64,000 nt of DNA from Xiphias gladius (taxonomy: Eukaryota; Chordata; Actinopteri; Istiophoriformes; Xiphiidae): contig NC_053414.1 in NCBI RefSeq assembly GCF_016859285.1, positions 30,869,505 to 30,933,504 on the forward strand, read 5' to 3'. Positions 38,401 through 47,439 of this stretch are shown here, piece after piece. The position numbers were made by a program, and so were the translations under genes. How positions within the stretch are numbered: position 1 is the stretch's first letter; every line of letters begins with the position of its first letter. A model generated the notes under the pieces. It had not been told where the DNA came from. It did not search any database and saw only the letters and a program-made list of their open reading frames with translations.

Positions 38401-40384
38401 ATCTGCACTGTGTCCCTGCACTTTGTTAACCAGGAGCTGCCTCCTATCTTCTGCCTGTGTCCTCCTTTCCAGGTGCTGTGCTGGTTAGTGGACCCGGTTT
38501 CTGCAGTGATCCAATCATTGTCAAGCGCCGCCCTCACAGACTTGCTTCAGGAGCTTCAAGGCACGGATGGCCAGCTGGCCACAGTACTGCACAACAAGGT
38601 GCACACACACACACACACAAACCCTTCTGACTGATGTAAAACACACAGTAACTCATTAACTTAAGACCAATGAAGAAAGAGAGAAAATGTTCTGGTCAGA
38701 CTGATTAATAATGTACTTTAAACATATTGTCCACTGATCAAACCAACTGTCTACTGCTTTAAATAGTTGGAGTGAACTGATACCTGACCAATACTGCAGT
38801 CCACTCTAGAAACAACAAAGTGACTTGACACAAGTATCTCTGGTACTTGTCTGCATGCACCACAAACTTTGAACTTTAAATTAAGACTGATGATTACATG
38901 ACCTTAAAGGACAAGGCTATTGATCTTCTACATTTTCATTGTTGACAACAAATTCCAATAGAATTGAAATGATTAGTTGATTAATCTATTAGTTGATCGA
39001 CAGAAAAATAATCAGCACCTATTTTGATAATCGATTAATTGGTGAAACAATGCCAAATATTCTCTAATTCCAGGGGTTTTTGTGCATTTCTTGGTCATAT
39101 ATCATTGTAAAATAACTATTTTTGGATATTTTGACTTTTGGCAAAAGACATTCAAAGACGCTATGTTCGGCTCTGTGAAGTTATGATGGGCTTTTTTTTT
39201 TTTTTTTTCATAAACTAAACAATTGCTCAAAAAAAGTAGACGGATCAAACGATAATGAAAATAATCTTCAGTTGCAGCCCTTGATTCCATTGACTCCAAA
39301 ACCAACAGTGAAAATAACCATCTTAACAAATATTGTTTGGATCCAGAGCGTGATATATCTTTTCCCCTATGCCATAGAGCTCCATTGTTATCTTAAAAAC
39401 TGTCTGTCCCACATACAACTTATCCTGCTGCCCACCTTTTTTAGGAAATTACTGAGCCTTTTTTAAAAACAAAACTATATATTTGTGAGCTTTTTTTTTT
39501 TTTTTTTTTTAAAGATTTACAGTTTCAGTAGGAAACAATGGGCTTGGTATTGAGTGTCACAAACAGGGAAATGAAGTTGCAAAGTATTAAAGAGAGACAG
39601 CCTAACACATTGTTGGCTAGGGTCTTTTCATGGGAGCTGTTGACAGTGAGAAAAATATAGAACAAGGTCAACCTTACACTTGGAAGTCCAACAAAGCACC
39701 AAACACATACACATTACACACACCTCTGTTTCTGTCTAGTTTGGTGTGACACTGCTGTATTTGATCCTGAGTGAAGGAGAGAGGATGCAAAGCTCTGACC
39801 CCAACTGTGAACTCATGGATGACAATCGATGGTAAGCTATTAATGTGTTGGTGTCAACCACTCATCCCAAAATGGCTTTGTTCCTTTCATCCCCATTAAC
39901 ACAAACTGGCCCTCTCTTCCTTTCCAGGACTGAGTTGGTATTTTCAGTAACAAGGGAGTTGCTCAGTGTTCCCTCCTCATCCCTCTCCTCTCCCCTCTTC
40001 ACCCCTCCAAACCTGCTCTCGCTCTTCTCGCGCTACGTCGATCGGCAGAGGCTGGAGCTGCTACAGAACAAGCTACAGTGAGTTACATCAACAAACACAA
40101 AAAGGGACATGTTGCTTTGGTTGGACAAGCCAGCTCAAAGAAAAAAAGCTGGTTGTACTGAAGCATTCACAGTGTTATTCCTTTAAATGTTTTTGATGAA
40201 GTATTTGGAATATGTTACGTATTTAGATTATTTAGAGTCAGAGTAAACCCCTAAGAACAGTAAATCAGGCTTTGCTTGAATAAACATGCTCTTTCATTGT
40301 TGCCTAATACTAGGATCACTGTGTATGAAAATAAAGACTAATAGTTTCTTTGCTTTTCTCAGGATCCCTGCTTTGTCCAGGTAG
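19555..40384 (+). CDS. patl1: PAT1 homolog 1 (mRNA decapping and decay scaffold), complete gene
   Basis: Coding exons: 19555-19569, 22682-22787, 24462-24725, 25005-25262, 26117-26205, 26698-26778, 28588-28788, 29133-29234, 29927-30013, 31373-31593, 31853-31997, 34384-34501, 34606-34703, 35367-35426, 35550-35695, 35916-36075, 38473-38598, 39740-39831, 39928-40077, 40363-40384. Every junction is GT-AG and the phases are consistent. The 2541 coding bases give 846 residues, longer than human PATL1 (about 770). Diagnostic PATL1 blocks appear in order: [101 protein letters not shown] and [13 protein letters not shown]. The PATL1 family bridges DDX6, the LSM1-7 ring and the decapping complex in P-bodies and promotes deadenylation-dependent decay. 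The conserved mid and C-terminal domains and the length favour patl1 over patl2. Confidence is high. Confidence 0.97.
20760..21848 (-). mobile_element. Tc1-like transposon remnant in patl1 intron 1
   Basis: Minus-strand pieces match Tc1 transposase: an N-terminal helix-turn-helix region at 21530-21280 ([18 protein letters not shown], then [13 protein letters not shown]) and the catalytic-domain hallmark [18 protein letters not shown] at about 20975-20920. The high-coordinate end carries ggctgcaacataacaaaatg and closes with cactgta, the usual Tc1-type terminus. The other terminus is missing or deleted, and the frame is broken, so it cannot be autonomous. Confidence 0.85.
21975..22180 (+). repeat. 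Dispersed repeat fragment in patl1 intron 1
   Basis: Contains ctctgccaaggaggttatgt, a gtttgtttgtttgttt run, accaaacttggtggagagat and ttaaagaggcggatccagga. I associate these words, in this order, with a repeat that is widespread in animal genomes. It has no coding capacity. Confidence 0.45.
22480..22680 (+). other. Long pyrimidine-rich acceptor region of patl1 exon 2
   Basis: About 200 bases of mostly C and T precede the ctttgcag acceptor at 22681. This is either an extended polypyrimidine tract or low-complexity DNA; the open frame that crosses it into exon 2 is incidental. Confidence 0.5.
23380..23710. repeat. Non-autonomous DNA element fragment in patl1 intron 2
   Basis: The words ggcagtgttgccaacttggc, tttgtcgccagatttaccga and cgactaatctagcaactttt resemble a fish DNA transposon known for its repeated agcgactttt units. 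The copy is eroded. The adjacent ggtcggccggccg is a small CpG-rich palindrome. Confidence 0.45.
27100..28260 (-). mobile_element. L1-type LINE remnant in patl1 intron 6
   Basis: Read on the minus strand from 28238 downwards: [12 protein letters not shown] (the G-Y-K-x-N-x-x-K-S-E block of L1 reverse transcriptases), then a linker segment ([11 protein letters not shown]), then [19 protein letters not shown] with its C-x-x-C continuation (the post-RT block), then [15 protein letters not shown] and W-I-R-D-F-M at 27330-27200. The order matches L1-type ORF2 C-termini. Pieces lie in different frames with stops, so the copy is dead. Only the 3' portion is present. Confidence 0.75.
28268..28435. repeat. 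Dispersed fish repeat tail
   Basis: Starts with caattcaatttcaattcaat and includes ttttatttatgtcacaccaa, atcataacagaagtttctca and acagagacccaacattcccc. I recognise these words, in this order, as a repeat present in very many copies in percomorph genomes. It abuts the L1-type remnant. Confidence 0.6.
30960..31235. repeat. Dispersed fish repeat with internal (CA)n, patl1 intron 9
   Basis: Shows the familiar order: ttctagtcttatcgagcaca, aagtgctttacagtatatgc, cacattcacccattctcaca, then a (CA)n tract at about 31079-31102, then gaggagctgggaattgcacc and gtggacgacctgctttacca. It is non-coding. Confidence 0.65.
32165..32560. repeat. MITE-like element with a 30-base poly(T), patl1 intron 11
   Basis: Begins with the terminal motif agggctgcaactaac, which recurs in inverted form at about 39268-39281, and later contains gacaatcaattaatggttta and aaaaatgcca, the internal words of the same family. 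A run of 30 T lies at 32423-32452 and a short (TA)n at about 32215-32231. Confidence 0.55.
32760..34230 (-). mobile_element. Probable DIRS/gag-type retroelement remnant in patl1 intron 11
   Basis: A 151-codon minus-strand frame at 33237-32782 is acidic and Ser-rich ([19 protein letters not shown]), with a short hydrophobic end ([19 protein letters not shown]). Upstream on the same strand at about 33480-33300, out of frame, is a Cys-containing patch ([19 protein letters not shown]) resembling the Cys-rich boxes at the start of fish DIRS-like ORF1 proteins. Base composition here is less AT-biased than the flanking intron. No reverse transcriptase or recombinase was found, and the termini were not defined. 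The class is a tentative inference. Confidence 0.45.
34740..35340. other. patl1 intron 13
   Basis: Roughly 660 bases of intron with no exon, RNA or transposon signature that I can support. Confidence 0.5.
36080..37480. other. Proximal part of patl1 intron 16
   Basis: AT-rich intronic DNA with a ten-base G run near 36690-36700 and a few short frames lacking motifs. The patl1 reading frame resumes at 38473. Confidence 0.5.
37490..37639 (+). pseudogene. BED-type zinc-finger remnant of a hAT-like transposase
   Basis: A 49-codon frame begins [12 protein letters not shown] and continues [17 protein letters not shown] to a terminal LKTGSH and TGA. The S-x-x-W-x-x-F start, the C-x-x-C pair and the closing His match a BED finger. 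The first His ligand is replaced (N-Q-L where H-L is usual). No catalytic domain follows, so this is a decayed hAT fragment in patl1 intron 16. Confidence 0.65.
38930..39285. repeat. MITE-like element, patl1 intron 17
   Basis: Contains tagttgatcgacagaaaaat, ttttgataatcgattaattg and aacaatgcca, and ends with the inverted motif gttgcagccctt at 39271-39282. A run of T at about 39191-39209 lies inside. It belongs to the same family as the copy at 32165-32560. Confidence 0.65.
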
Positions 40385-40552
40385 AAGTTACTACAGACAC
40401 CAACACAACCCCCTCCCCACTGATGCAGACCTTTCTTTTTGTGTGTGTGTCAGAGGAGAGAATGGTTTGCTCTTGAGGTGAATCCATGGTGGATAATTTT
40501 AATCCAGCAAAATCTCTAGTCACTTGTTTTTTTTTTTTTTTTTGTGTTTAGT

Positions 40553-40554
<2 letters not shown>

Positions 40555-40590
<36 letters not shown>
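40555..40590 (+). repeat. (GT)n microsatellite in the patl1 3' untranslated region
   Basis: About 16 GT units followed by alternating CG/TG (gcgcgcgtgtgcg). It lies between the patl1 stop and the candidate poly(A) signal, so it would be part of the mature mRNA. Confidence 0.9.
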
Positions 40591-40598
<8 letters not shown>

Positions 40599-40718
40599 CG
40601 TGCGAGCGAATGACAGTGATATAGAGTGCATGAGACATGTACAGTCTGAATGACGATAAAAATGAAATCTGCATTTTTAAATATCTTGTTTACAATTATG
40701 CCAGTGATGAACCTTCAA

Positions 40719-40724
40719 ATTAAA
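40719..40724 (+). terminator. patl1: Candidate patl1 poly(A) signal
   Basis: ATTAAA, the commonest variant of the hexamer, about 335 bases beyond the stop codon. A GT-rich tract containing gtggctc follows about 20 bases later. Confidence 0.5.
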
Positions 40725-40749
40725 AGTATTTCTATTATATAAAAATGTG

Positions 40750-42285
40750 GCTCTTTTCTTACCCTTTCTACACATCCTTGACATTTTGAATGTTTCAGTC
40801 CAATCTTACACTGCTAGAACTAAACAATGTGTATGTCAGTGTTCAGAGTACTCCATGGATTTAGCATTCCACTCCTACAAGACTGTCTGACTCACGATGG
40901 ACAGTTGTAAAAAAAAAAAAAAAAAAGGATAAAAATCAGTGCAGCAGAACCAAAGAAAATGTCTTTTTAGTTTTTCCTTGTTGAAACTGAGCATGACTGA
41001 GCTTGACTGATGATATTTGGTGGAAAATTTGGGTTATGTTAGTAGCAGATAGTGTAGCCTCAAGCAGGGATGAGGAGCAGACTACAGAGGTCAGGTAAAC
41101 TCACATCTTTCTAAGTCCACATCCCTTTTTCTTTTTATTTTCAAACTTGTAGTCTTCAGCCCTAACTGACACTGACTCAAGCACCCTCACTTGAGGCAGT
41201 TTACGAGATTTTGCTCCCTCTGTCAACTCAAGAGGCTATTCACAATGTCAATACTAATTTATATTGTCTATATTATATCTGAGTGTCCAGTTCTAAAGAG
41301 TTTTTGAATTAGAGAAGTGTGGGCCATTGCAACAATGGAATCATTTTAATATTCATGACCATGCTACTCTATTACACCCGAGTATCAACTCCCTTACGAC
41401 TTCGTAATATTGACAAGATAAAGCAACTTAAACATGACTTGAAAATGAGTGGTGATTGAGTGAACAGGGAAGTTACAGTGAGTTACAAGGTTTAAATTCA
41501 GTAGCCTGTTCATGAAATAGAAATATCCTGTCAAAGACATTTAAACATGGCATTAAAGTTGCATGCTCTATGCATTTACTGCCAGTTAAGGTTAAAACAA
41601 CGGAATCCTCCTCATTCAGAAGAAATGGGGCTGACACTCAACGCAATTTTCTGTCCTATAACTACTGCCTCAAAAGGGCAAGAATATGGGAGCTCTAGTG
41701 AGGTTGTATGTGTTTCATAAATTACGAATAAACAGTTGAAGTCCAAACCACAGTGTCTGCACAGGTTTAGAAATACAGTGAGTAATGAGTAGGCACCAAG
41801 GCAATGTGTGTACCTTTACTAGAACAGTGCATTTCATACACAAGGTAAAATACATTGAGACAAATACAACTGATTAAATGACATGAAATAATAAAACAAA
41901 CTTATTGTAAATGAAACAAAACCTTCACATTAAGTTAGAATGGGTTCCATGTTATCACTGTTATTTCTATGTAAAAATCTCAGGTAAAGTTAGTCCTGAT
42001 TAAAACAATAAAAAGGTAATAACCTTTTCTCTGCCATTTCCACTCCAGCATGTGGAGTTGATCAATACATTTAATTCTAATGATGAAACACTAATATAAT
42101 GTAGACTGTAAGTATCTTGCTATGTCTGCATGTGCCCAGGATAAGGACCATTCAGGTTTAAATATTCTGGCTTCATGTCCTCAGTTCTTGTCTGCTGCTC
42201 CCTGCAGCCCTGAAGAGACACAGCAAAAAGAGTTATTTTTGATTTGAGGGGGGAAAAGGAAAAGGACTGGGTTCAGTCTGCTTTT
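40750..42285. other. Intergenic stretch downstream of patl1
   Basis: AT-rich DNA with an A run at about 40910-40926. No exon, RNA gene or transposon motif was found. Confidence 0.5.
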
Positions 42286-42289
42286 GAAC

Positions 42290-43035
42290 AGTTTTAATGT
42301 TGAAGCACATCTGATGCAATCTGTCAAGGTATTCCAATTGGGAAGGACAATAATAACCAAAAGCCACCTTTAGATTTAACCCTTGGAATAACCAGAAGTT
42401 CTACACCACATAACCTAAGAACTGTGTTAATAGTGGGTAAGTAGGTCAGAGATGTACTGCTGCGCAAGGCTGTGTAGAGAATTATAGAAAAATAAATAAA
42501 ATTTAGCAATCAGTGTTTACAAGTTTTTCTGCATCAGCCTGAAACAATAGGCCTCTTACTCTGGATATATTTTTAACATGCTAAAAGGCAGTTTTCATTA
42601 TTTTGATGGCCTGGCTCTGGAAATTAAGGTCAGAATCAAGGATAACACCTAGATTTTTGACAAGTGAGGTACTTTCCAGGTAGAGAGGGACTTAAAAGGA
42701 ACATGTTTCTTGCCACAGAGTTTTAGCACCCATAACAAGAATTTTGATTTTGTCTTTAATGAGCTGCAGGATGTTTTGGGATATCCAGTTACTTATGTTT
42801 GTAATGCATTAAACGAGTAATTTAACAGGGTATAGGTTTCCAGTGGACAAGAATAGGTATAACGGTGTGTCATCAGTGTAATTATGATATTTCTGGATTA
42901 TATGGCCTTGAGGCAACATGTACAAATAGAACAAGAGTGGACCCAGTGTTGAGCCTTGAGGAACCTCACACATGAGGTCAATGTTCCTAGATGGAAAATG
43001 CCCAAGAGACACAAAAAGTCATCTCTCTAGGTAAC
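42290..43035 (-). mobile_element. L2-like LINE reverse-transcriptase remnant
   Basis: The minus strand from 43012 reads VPQGSTLGPLLFYLYMLPQG, then an eroded catalytic box (Y-T-D-D-T-P-L-Y where Y-A-D-D-T-Q-L-Y is usual). At 42660-42550 it reads VKNLGVILDSDLNFQSQ with a stop soon after. At 42410-42330 comes the terminal block (ELLVIPRVKSKGGF). Order and spacing match the C-terminal half of an L2/Maui-type ORF. At least two stops or frameshifts interrupt it. It lies just beyond the 3'-most SRCR exon. Confidence 0.82.
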
Positions 43036-43828
43036 GAGACAGTTTGTTAAAGAGATATGAATTATGTTATTAATGTTATGTGTTATGTGAAAATGGTAAT
43101 AGCCATAGTGAACTTGCAGAGAACTGATTAAGAGCATTTTAGCCTCTTTCAGCTCATTATTTTAGTTTAACAGTCCACAACATTACTGTTTTGGTTCAGT
43201 CTCACTGCTCTGATCGACCTCATTTCCAGATGCAGAAAGCAGCTGTTCTCTAGATACTGAACACAATGCTACATTTAACAGCCACAGAGTCAGATATTTT
43301 TTTGAGGAGTTGGTGGAGGTGGAGGACAAATCAAAACTAAAAGAAGAGGGAATATTGGACTTACATTTGTCAGGTGACCTGAAACATGACTTCAAATGAA
43401 TGCTGTTGTTGCTCGGTGTTTGCTGGATGTGTAAATGGACAGGTGTTTTTTGTCATACCAACTTTGTAACGTAACAAGACGTGTGGCAAATGTGTTCGCC
43501 CCAAAGGTGGCCAAAAGTGATTCGTTCAGGTTTAGGGGAATGAGAAATTACCTTTTTAAAGGTGACATATTTAGCATTTAAAAAATCCCTGTGAAGTGTG
43601 TGTGTTATAGTTAGTCAGCCCAATAAACAAGGGGGACCATGACCATTGGTAGTCTCCATCTCTCACTAGTCAGTGATATTAGCGACAAATAAGATTTTGA
43701 TTATCAGCAAAGATTCAAAAGCAAGCAACTCTAAGGAGGTCAAAGGTCTGTTCCGAAGAATAATCATTTAAGAGATAGAGTGTTTGTCCGCCTTCTTCAC
43801 TGAGACATAAAACATGTTAATGTCTCAC
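43036..43828. other. Spacer between the LINE and the SRCR exon
   Basis: A 70-codon minus-strand frame at 43183-43395 is Ser/Thr-rich without a motif. A transmembrane or cytoplasmic exon for the SRCR gene was looked for here and not found. Confidence 0.4.
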
Positions 43829-44143
43829 CTGTGCAGACCACATCAATAGCAGGAGAGGAAAACCACAGCTTTAGAGTTCCACAGTCCATCAGTGCAGACC
43901 CAGATCCATCACAGTCAGAGAAAAAACGCCACAGAGGTGTCTTGTTGAGAAGAGCGATCTCTTTGGTTGAAATGGCAGAACCACAGCCCAGCTGTTTACA
44001 CGCGACACAAGCATGCTTCAGGGCCCAGCCTGCAGACTCTGCGCTCAGCATTCCCATCTCATATCCAGGGTCCACCAGCAGTTCCCCAGCAAAGCAAATG
44101 TCATTATTGTAATCTCTGAGAACTCCATCATCCACCATCACAT
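43829..44143 (-). CDS. SRCR domain exon, intact
   Basis: A 315-base exon bounded by acceptor gttcag and donor gtgaga, phase 1 at both ends, as is standard for one-exon SRCR domains. The translation runs from V-M-V-D-D-G to V-V-C-T-G. Recognisable blocks are ESAGWALKHACVACKQLGCG, PLWRFFSDCDGSGSALMDCG and a final DVVCTG. Seven cysteines are present, including the C-x-x-C-x-x-x-x-x-C cluster and the D-C...D-C...V-V-C series. There are no internal stops. It belongs to the scavenger receptor cysteine-rich superfamily, extracellular ligand-binding modules of immune and mucosal proteins. It is part of the minus-strand array described below; whether it is still translated is unclear because its neighbours are damaged. 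Confidence 0.85.
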
Positions 44144-44321
44144 CTGAACAGTCTAGCCAGGGATTAGCAGGAAAAGCCCAGGTACATTTATACAGAGAGG
44201 GGTTGCCATATCTGACAAGAAGCCCATATGTAGAAATAGTGCTGCATTTTGTAGGTTACATACAGTGTTTCTATGATTTAGACAAGGCAGGTTTATTAGT
44301 GTTAAAATTCCATTATCGTAC

Positions 44322-44622
44322 TTTAAAAAAGAAAAAGGCTCTGGTTCTCAGAAGAAGATAAGTTAAGATTGAAAACAAAGTTGTGATAAACACAGCTGTA
44401 GTTCCCTTGGTGGGAATCGTCTGCAGTAAACACGAAGTGGACATAGTGATTGACAGCTGGTCGGGTTTTGCTGTGGGTTTGGTTGAAGCCAGTGACGATG
44501 AGTCTAAAGTGACCTCCAGGGTATTGTGGTTCCACGGAGCAGCTGGGAGTGAAGCTATGGCCTCTGCTGCTGTTCATCAGTGAATCCAAAATGAAGAGTT
44601 ATATTAGGTTGAAGCCGAACAT
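44322..44622 (-). pseudogene. Ig-like domain exon with a frameshift and a terminal stop
   Basis: Acceptor gtttgcag and donor gtacga bound a module whose ends imply phase 1 on both sides. The acceptor-side frame begins with VRLQPNITLHF; the main domain continues, one base out of frame, with SFTPSCSVEPQYPGGHFRL. Further on are D-D-S-H-Q-G-N-Y-S-C-V-Y (the D-x-G-x-Y-x-C hallmark of Ig folds) and FNLNLSSSENQSLFLF. The shift falls at a TTTTG run near 44590, and a TAA (44325-44323) precedes the donor by one codon. Either lesion would end translation. A base error in the homopolymers is the alternative explanation. Confidence 0.72.
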
Positions 44623-45185
44623 CTGCAAACAAAGAAGAAAATAGAAGAATGCAGGTGTAAATGTAACAGTTTGATTGTTGGTAGTAGTAGATTAGTGAGA
44701 ATGTTAAATGTACTTTAATCTGAAATTCAGTCAGTCTTTCCTATACGGTGGTTGAGTCAAAGTCATTGCGAGTGGCAGGCAGGGGCAGATTTTACCATTA
44801 GGCAAGGTACCTGCCTGCCTAAATAATAAATGGACTGCATTTATATAGCACTTTTTGTCCAAAGTGCTTTACAATGTGCCTCTCATTCACCCATTCACAC
44901 ACTGTCCTGACCACTGGGAGCAATCTAGGTTCAGTGTTTTGCGCCACATGTAGTCAGGAAGAGCCAGAGATAAACATAATGATGTTACTATACTAATTCA
45001 TACTGTATATACTCTGTCATAACTCATTATGCTTTTTTGTGCTTCTTAGGTCATCATCAATGTACACTACAGATTAATAGACCATTCCCTAGAAACAAGA
45101 GCAACTGCAACCCCTCCACACCACAAACTTGTTGCTAAGAACACTGGACGTCTCTGGTGTGTATACATCAAGGTTCGGATCCTAC
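44623..45185. repeat. Spacer with a short dispersed repeat
   Basis: At about 44825-44960 the words atttatatagcacttttt, aaagtgctttacaatgtgcc and attcacccattcacacactg mark a truncated copy of the repeat type also seen at 30960-31235. The remainder is unassigned. Confidence 0.5.
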
Positions 45186-45189
45186 GTTA

Positions 45190-45350
45190 AAGCAAAAGGA
45201 CCAATGCGAAAATGTAGAAGTAACCTCCTCTTTTAAAAGTACAAGTTCTGCATTAAAAGTTTTACCAAAGAGAAGCACAGAAATATTCTCTAAGAAATAT
45301 AGTTAAGGAATCAAAAGTAAAAGTACTAATCTGGCTGACTAGCTCTTTTC
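45190..45350. repeat. Dispersed fish repeat (AAGTAAAAGTAC type)
   Basis: Contains aaaagtacaagttctgcatt, then aaaagttttacc, then aatcaaaagtaaaagtacta. I know this word order from an abundant non-coding repeat of percomorph fishes. Confidence 0.55.
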
Positions 45351-45987
45351 AGTGTTATAGTATTACATACTTATATGCTTTTATTGTTAAAGATGCGTTA
45401 ACATGCAGTCTAAAATAATGCCTAAGCTAGTTGAGGAAGGGTTCATTTCAACAACTTGAAGTACCGCTGGATCGGTTAATCTGTGCTAAACATCATATTT
45501 TATAAGATTACATGTTTTCTATCTAAATTCTTAATCTGCAGATCTAGTCAAGTAGAAATGTAAAGGAGCATAAAATCGAAATTATTCAGTCCGTAATCTA
45601 AATGGTGATCTTATAAAGAATTGATAAAACATTGTTGAATGATCAGATAAAAGGGGCTGGTAGAACCAAAAAACAATAAAACTTTTCAATAAAAACTACG
45701 GCGATTGGTACAAACCAGAACCGTAGACTAAGTGATTTTACATTCATGTACATGAGCTCATAATCTCAGGTACATGTAAAATGAACTAACTGTATACTGT
45801 CTTTGTAAACCTATGCCAGTATACTGTCTTTCTCGTATTTAAAACATTAATAATCATATCATTTAAAACTTCAAATATTAGTTTGTGGCAGGTTTTTGGT
45901 ATCACTCATGGAAACATTTGCTTTACTTCATTTAGAGCTCAAATCTTCATCTGCTAAATGTAAAAATGCCACTGCTAGTAATCTCAT

Positions 45988-46290
45988 CTGAGCAGACCAC
46001 TTCAACATTAGAAGAAAAAAGCCACTTCTTCACTGTTCCGCAGTCCATCAGTGCAATTTCAGAGCCGTGACAATCAGAATAAAAGCGCCATGCAGGCAGA
46101 GGTACAGCCCAAATGTAAACTTTGCTGGTTGAAACAGCAGAGCCACAGCTGAGCTGTCTGCACACCACATCTGCCTCCTTCAGACTCCAGGAGCGCCAGT
46201 AGCTCACTAGTTTCCACTCTGACTTATGCTCCACCTCCACTTTACCAGTACAGTGGCTGCCCTCTCCCACTAGTCTGACATCATGGCGCT
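45988..46290 (-). pseudogene. SRCR domain exon with a lost splice donor
   Basis: The acceptor attgcag at 46291 is intact, and the frame gives a full domain: V-R-L-V-G-E-G-S-H-C-T-G-K-V-E-V, then LKEADVVCRQLSCGSAVS, then AWRFYSDCHGSEIALMDCG and V-E-V-V-C-S. Six cysteines are visible. Where the sister exon at 43829 has cag/gtgaga, this one reads cag/atgaga, so the GT donor is now AT. Without splicing, translation would run on for about 13 codons to a TGA at 45947-45949. It could therefore be a damaged internal exon or, less likely, a terminal exon. Confidence 0.75.
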
Positions 46291-46658
46291 CTGCAATTGA
46301 ATCAGTGACAAGTTACGTACAATACACAAAAATCAAAAGTACAGAAGGATCCGATTTCTCAGAAATGTCCCTAAAAATGTCCCAATTCAGATCTGTCTAG
46401 TTAGATTCTGATCATACATGCTCACATGAAATCCCAAATCCTTTCATAGTTTGACTTTGTTCAGTATTGGTCCCAGCACTGATTACACATATTGTACAGA
46501 CAGTAGACATTATCTTGATACCCCTCCATACTACTAAAAAATAAATGTAACTATATGGTGTTCTTTTTTTTTTAACCAACATTCAGTACAGCTATAGGAA
46601 GGATGTTCGAAAATGAAGTGGATACTTTTCCTTGCTGCATTGACAGACTCAGATTTAC

Positions 46659-46970
46659 CTTTTACAGTGAGACAGACATTTATTGGCTCAGAGAAAACTT
46701 CCAAACTAAAATCATAGTTGTAATCGCATTGATTGGTCTCTTGTCGGGCATCCTCTGCAAGAGGAAAGAGGAAGATGGCCGCCCCATCAACAGGTGACTG
46801 GGAGTGGGGTGTTCATTGTGAACACCAGATTTTTTGGATAGCGAGTACATTGTAAGGTGAATAATGGGAGCAGGAGATGGCAAAGCGCTGGCCTTTGAGA
46901 AGCTTTGTGTCGTTGTCAGAATCATGCTCTTGCACGGTATATATGTCAATGTAAGGTTTACGTTGATGTT
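46659..46970 (-). pseudogene. Ig-like domain exon with one in-frame stop
   Basis: A 312-base phase 1-1 exon between acceptor ttttgcag and donor gtaaat. The first half reads KLLKGQRFAISCSHYSPYNV; the second half reads VDGAAIFLFPLAEDARQETN, then C-D-Y-N-Y-D-F-S-L-E-V-F-S-E-P. The halves share one frame but are divided by a TGA at 46813-46815. The D-A-R-Q-E-T-N-Q-C segment matches the D-x-x-Q-G-N-Y-S-C region of the sister Ig exon, with the Tyr lost. Conserved splice sites and phase alongside a single stop suggest recent decay. Confidence 0.7.
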
Positions 46971-47439
46971 CTGCAAAAAAAATAGGAATTGCAAATTTTG
47001 CAAATTAACTAGTGCATGAATATTGGAACTATGCCTGAAGAAAATAAGGTTTGCTACTACGTGTGATATGTAAGAGGAGATATGCCAAGAAACATCCAAT
47101 TTTTTAAGAATGAAGTTGCAAATCTACATTTTCACAATTTTCCGAAGGTGTCAATTTATGAAGAAAATCAGACATTTATGACTATTCTAACACTAACCCT
47201 GAGTATTGCCAAGGCATTTGAACACACTATGTAAAATAATACACATTTAATATTACCCAAAACATTAAAACTTTTAGTCATCCAGGTTTTGTATATTTTT
47301 TTATTCCTGTGACACACATACAGATAACATACGTTATCTGGATAATGATATCGTAGGTCTCTGCATTAACACCTGGTATTCCTATATGTTTTCATTATCG
47401 AGACTCTGGAACTTACTTGTTAACAAAGATGGTGTGCCC

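Larger units (their letters stand above)
34384..40384 (+). other. patl1: patl1 exons 12-20: conserved C-terminal Pat1 domain
   Basis: Exons 12-14 (residues 524-615) carry [17 protein letters not shown], the block [18 protein letters not shown] and a Lys/Arg-rich [20 protein letters not shown]. Exons 15-20 (616-846) form the helical C-terminal domain that in Pat1 proteins binds LSM1-7 and decapping factors. Conserved pieces are [49 protein letters not shown] and [19 protein letters not shown]. The last coding exon adds only IPALSR before TAG at 40382-40384. The exon 19 donor overlaps a TGA that would end an unspliced form at LQ. Confidence 0.93.

Noticed and set aside
32165-39285. A 7-kb composite element bounded by inverted agggctgcaact termini and carrying patl1 exons 12-17
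   Set aside because: Each terminus is next to its own internal MITE sequence (cgattaat, aaatgcca words), so these are two separate copies.
46603-46797. A plus-strand membrane-like frame
   Set aside because: It is the antisense of the Ig-like exon at 46659-46970, whose splice sites and motifs lie on the minus strand.
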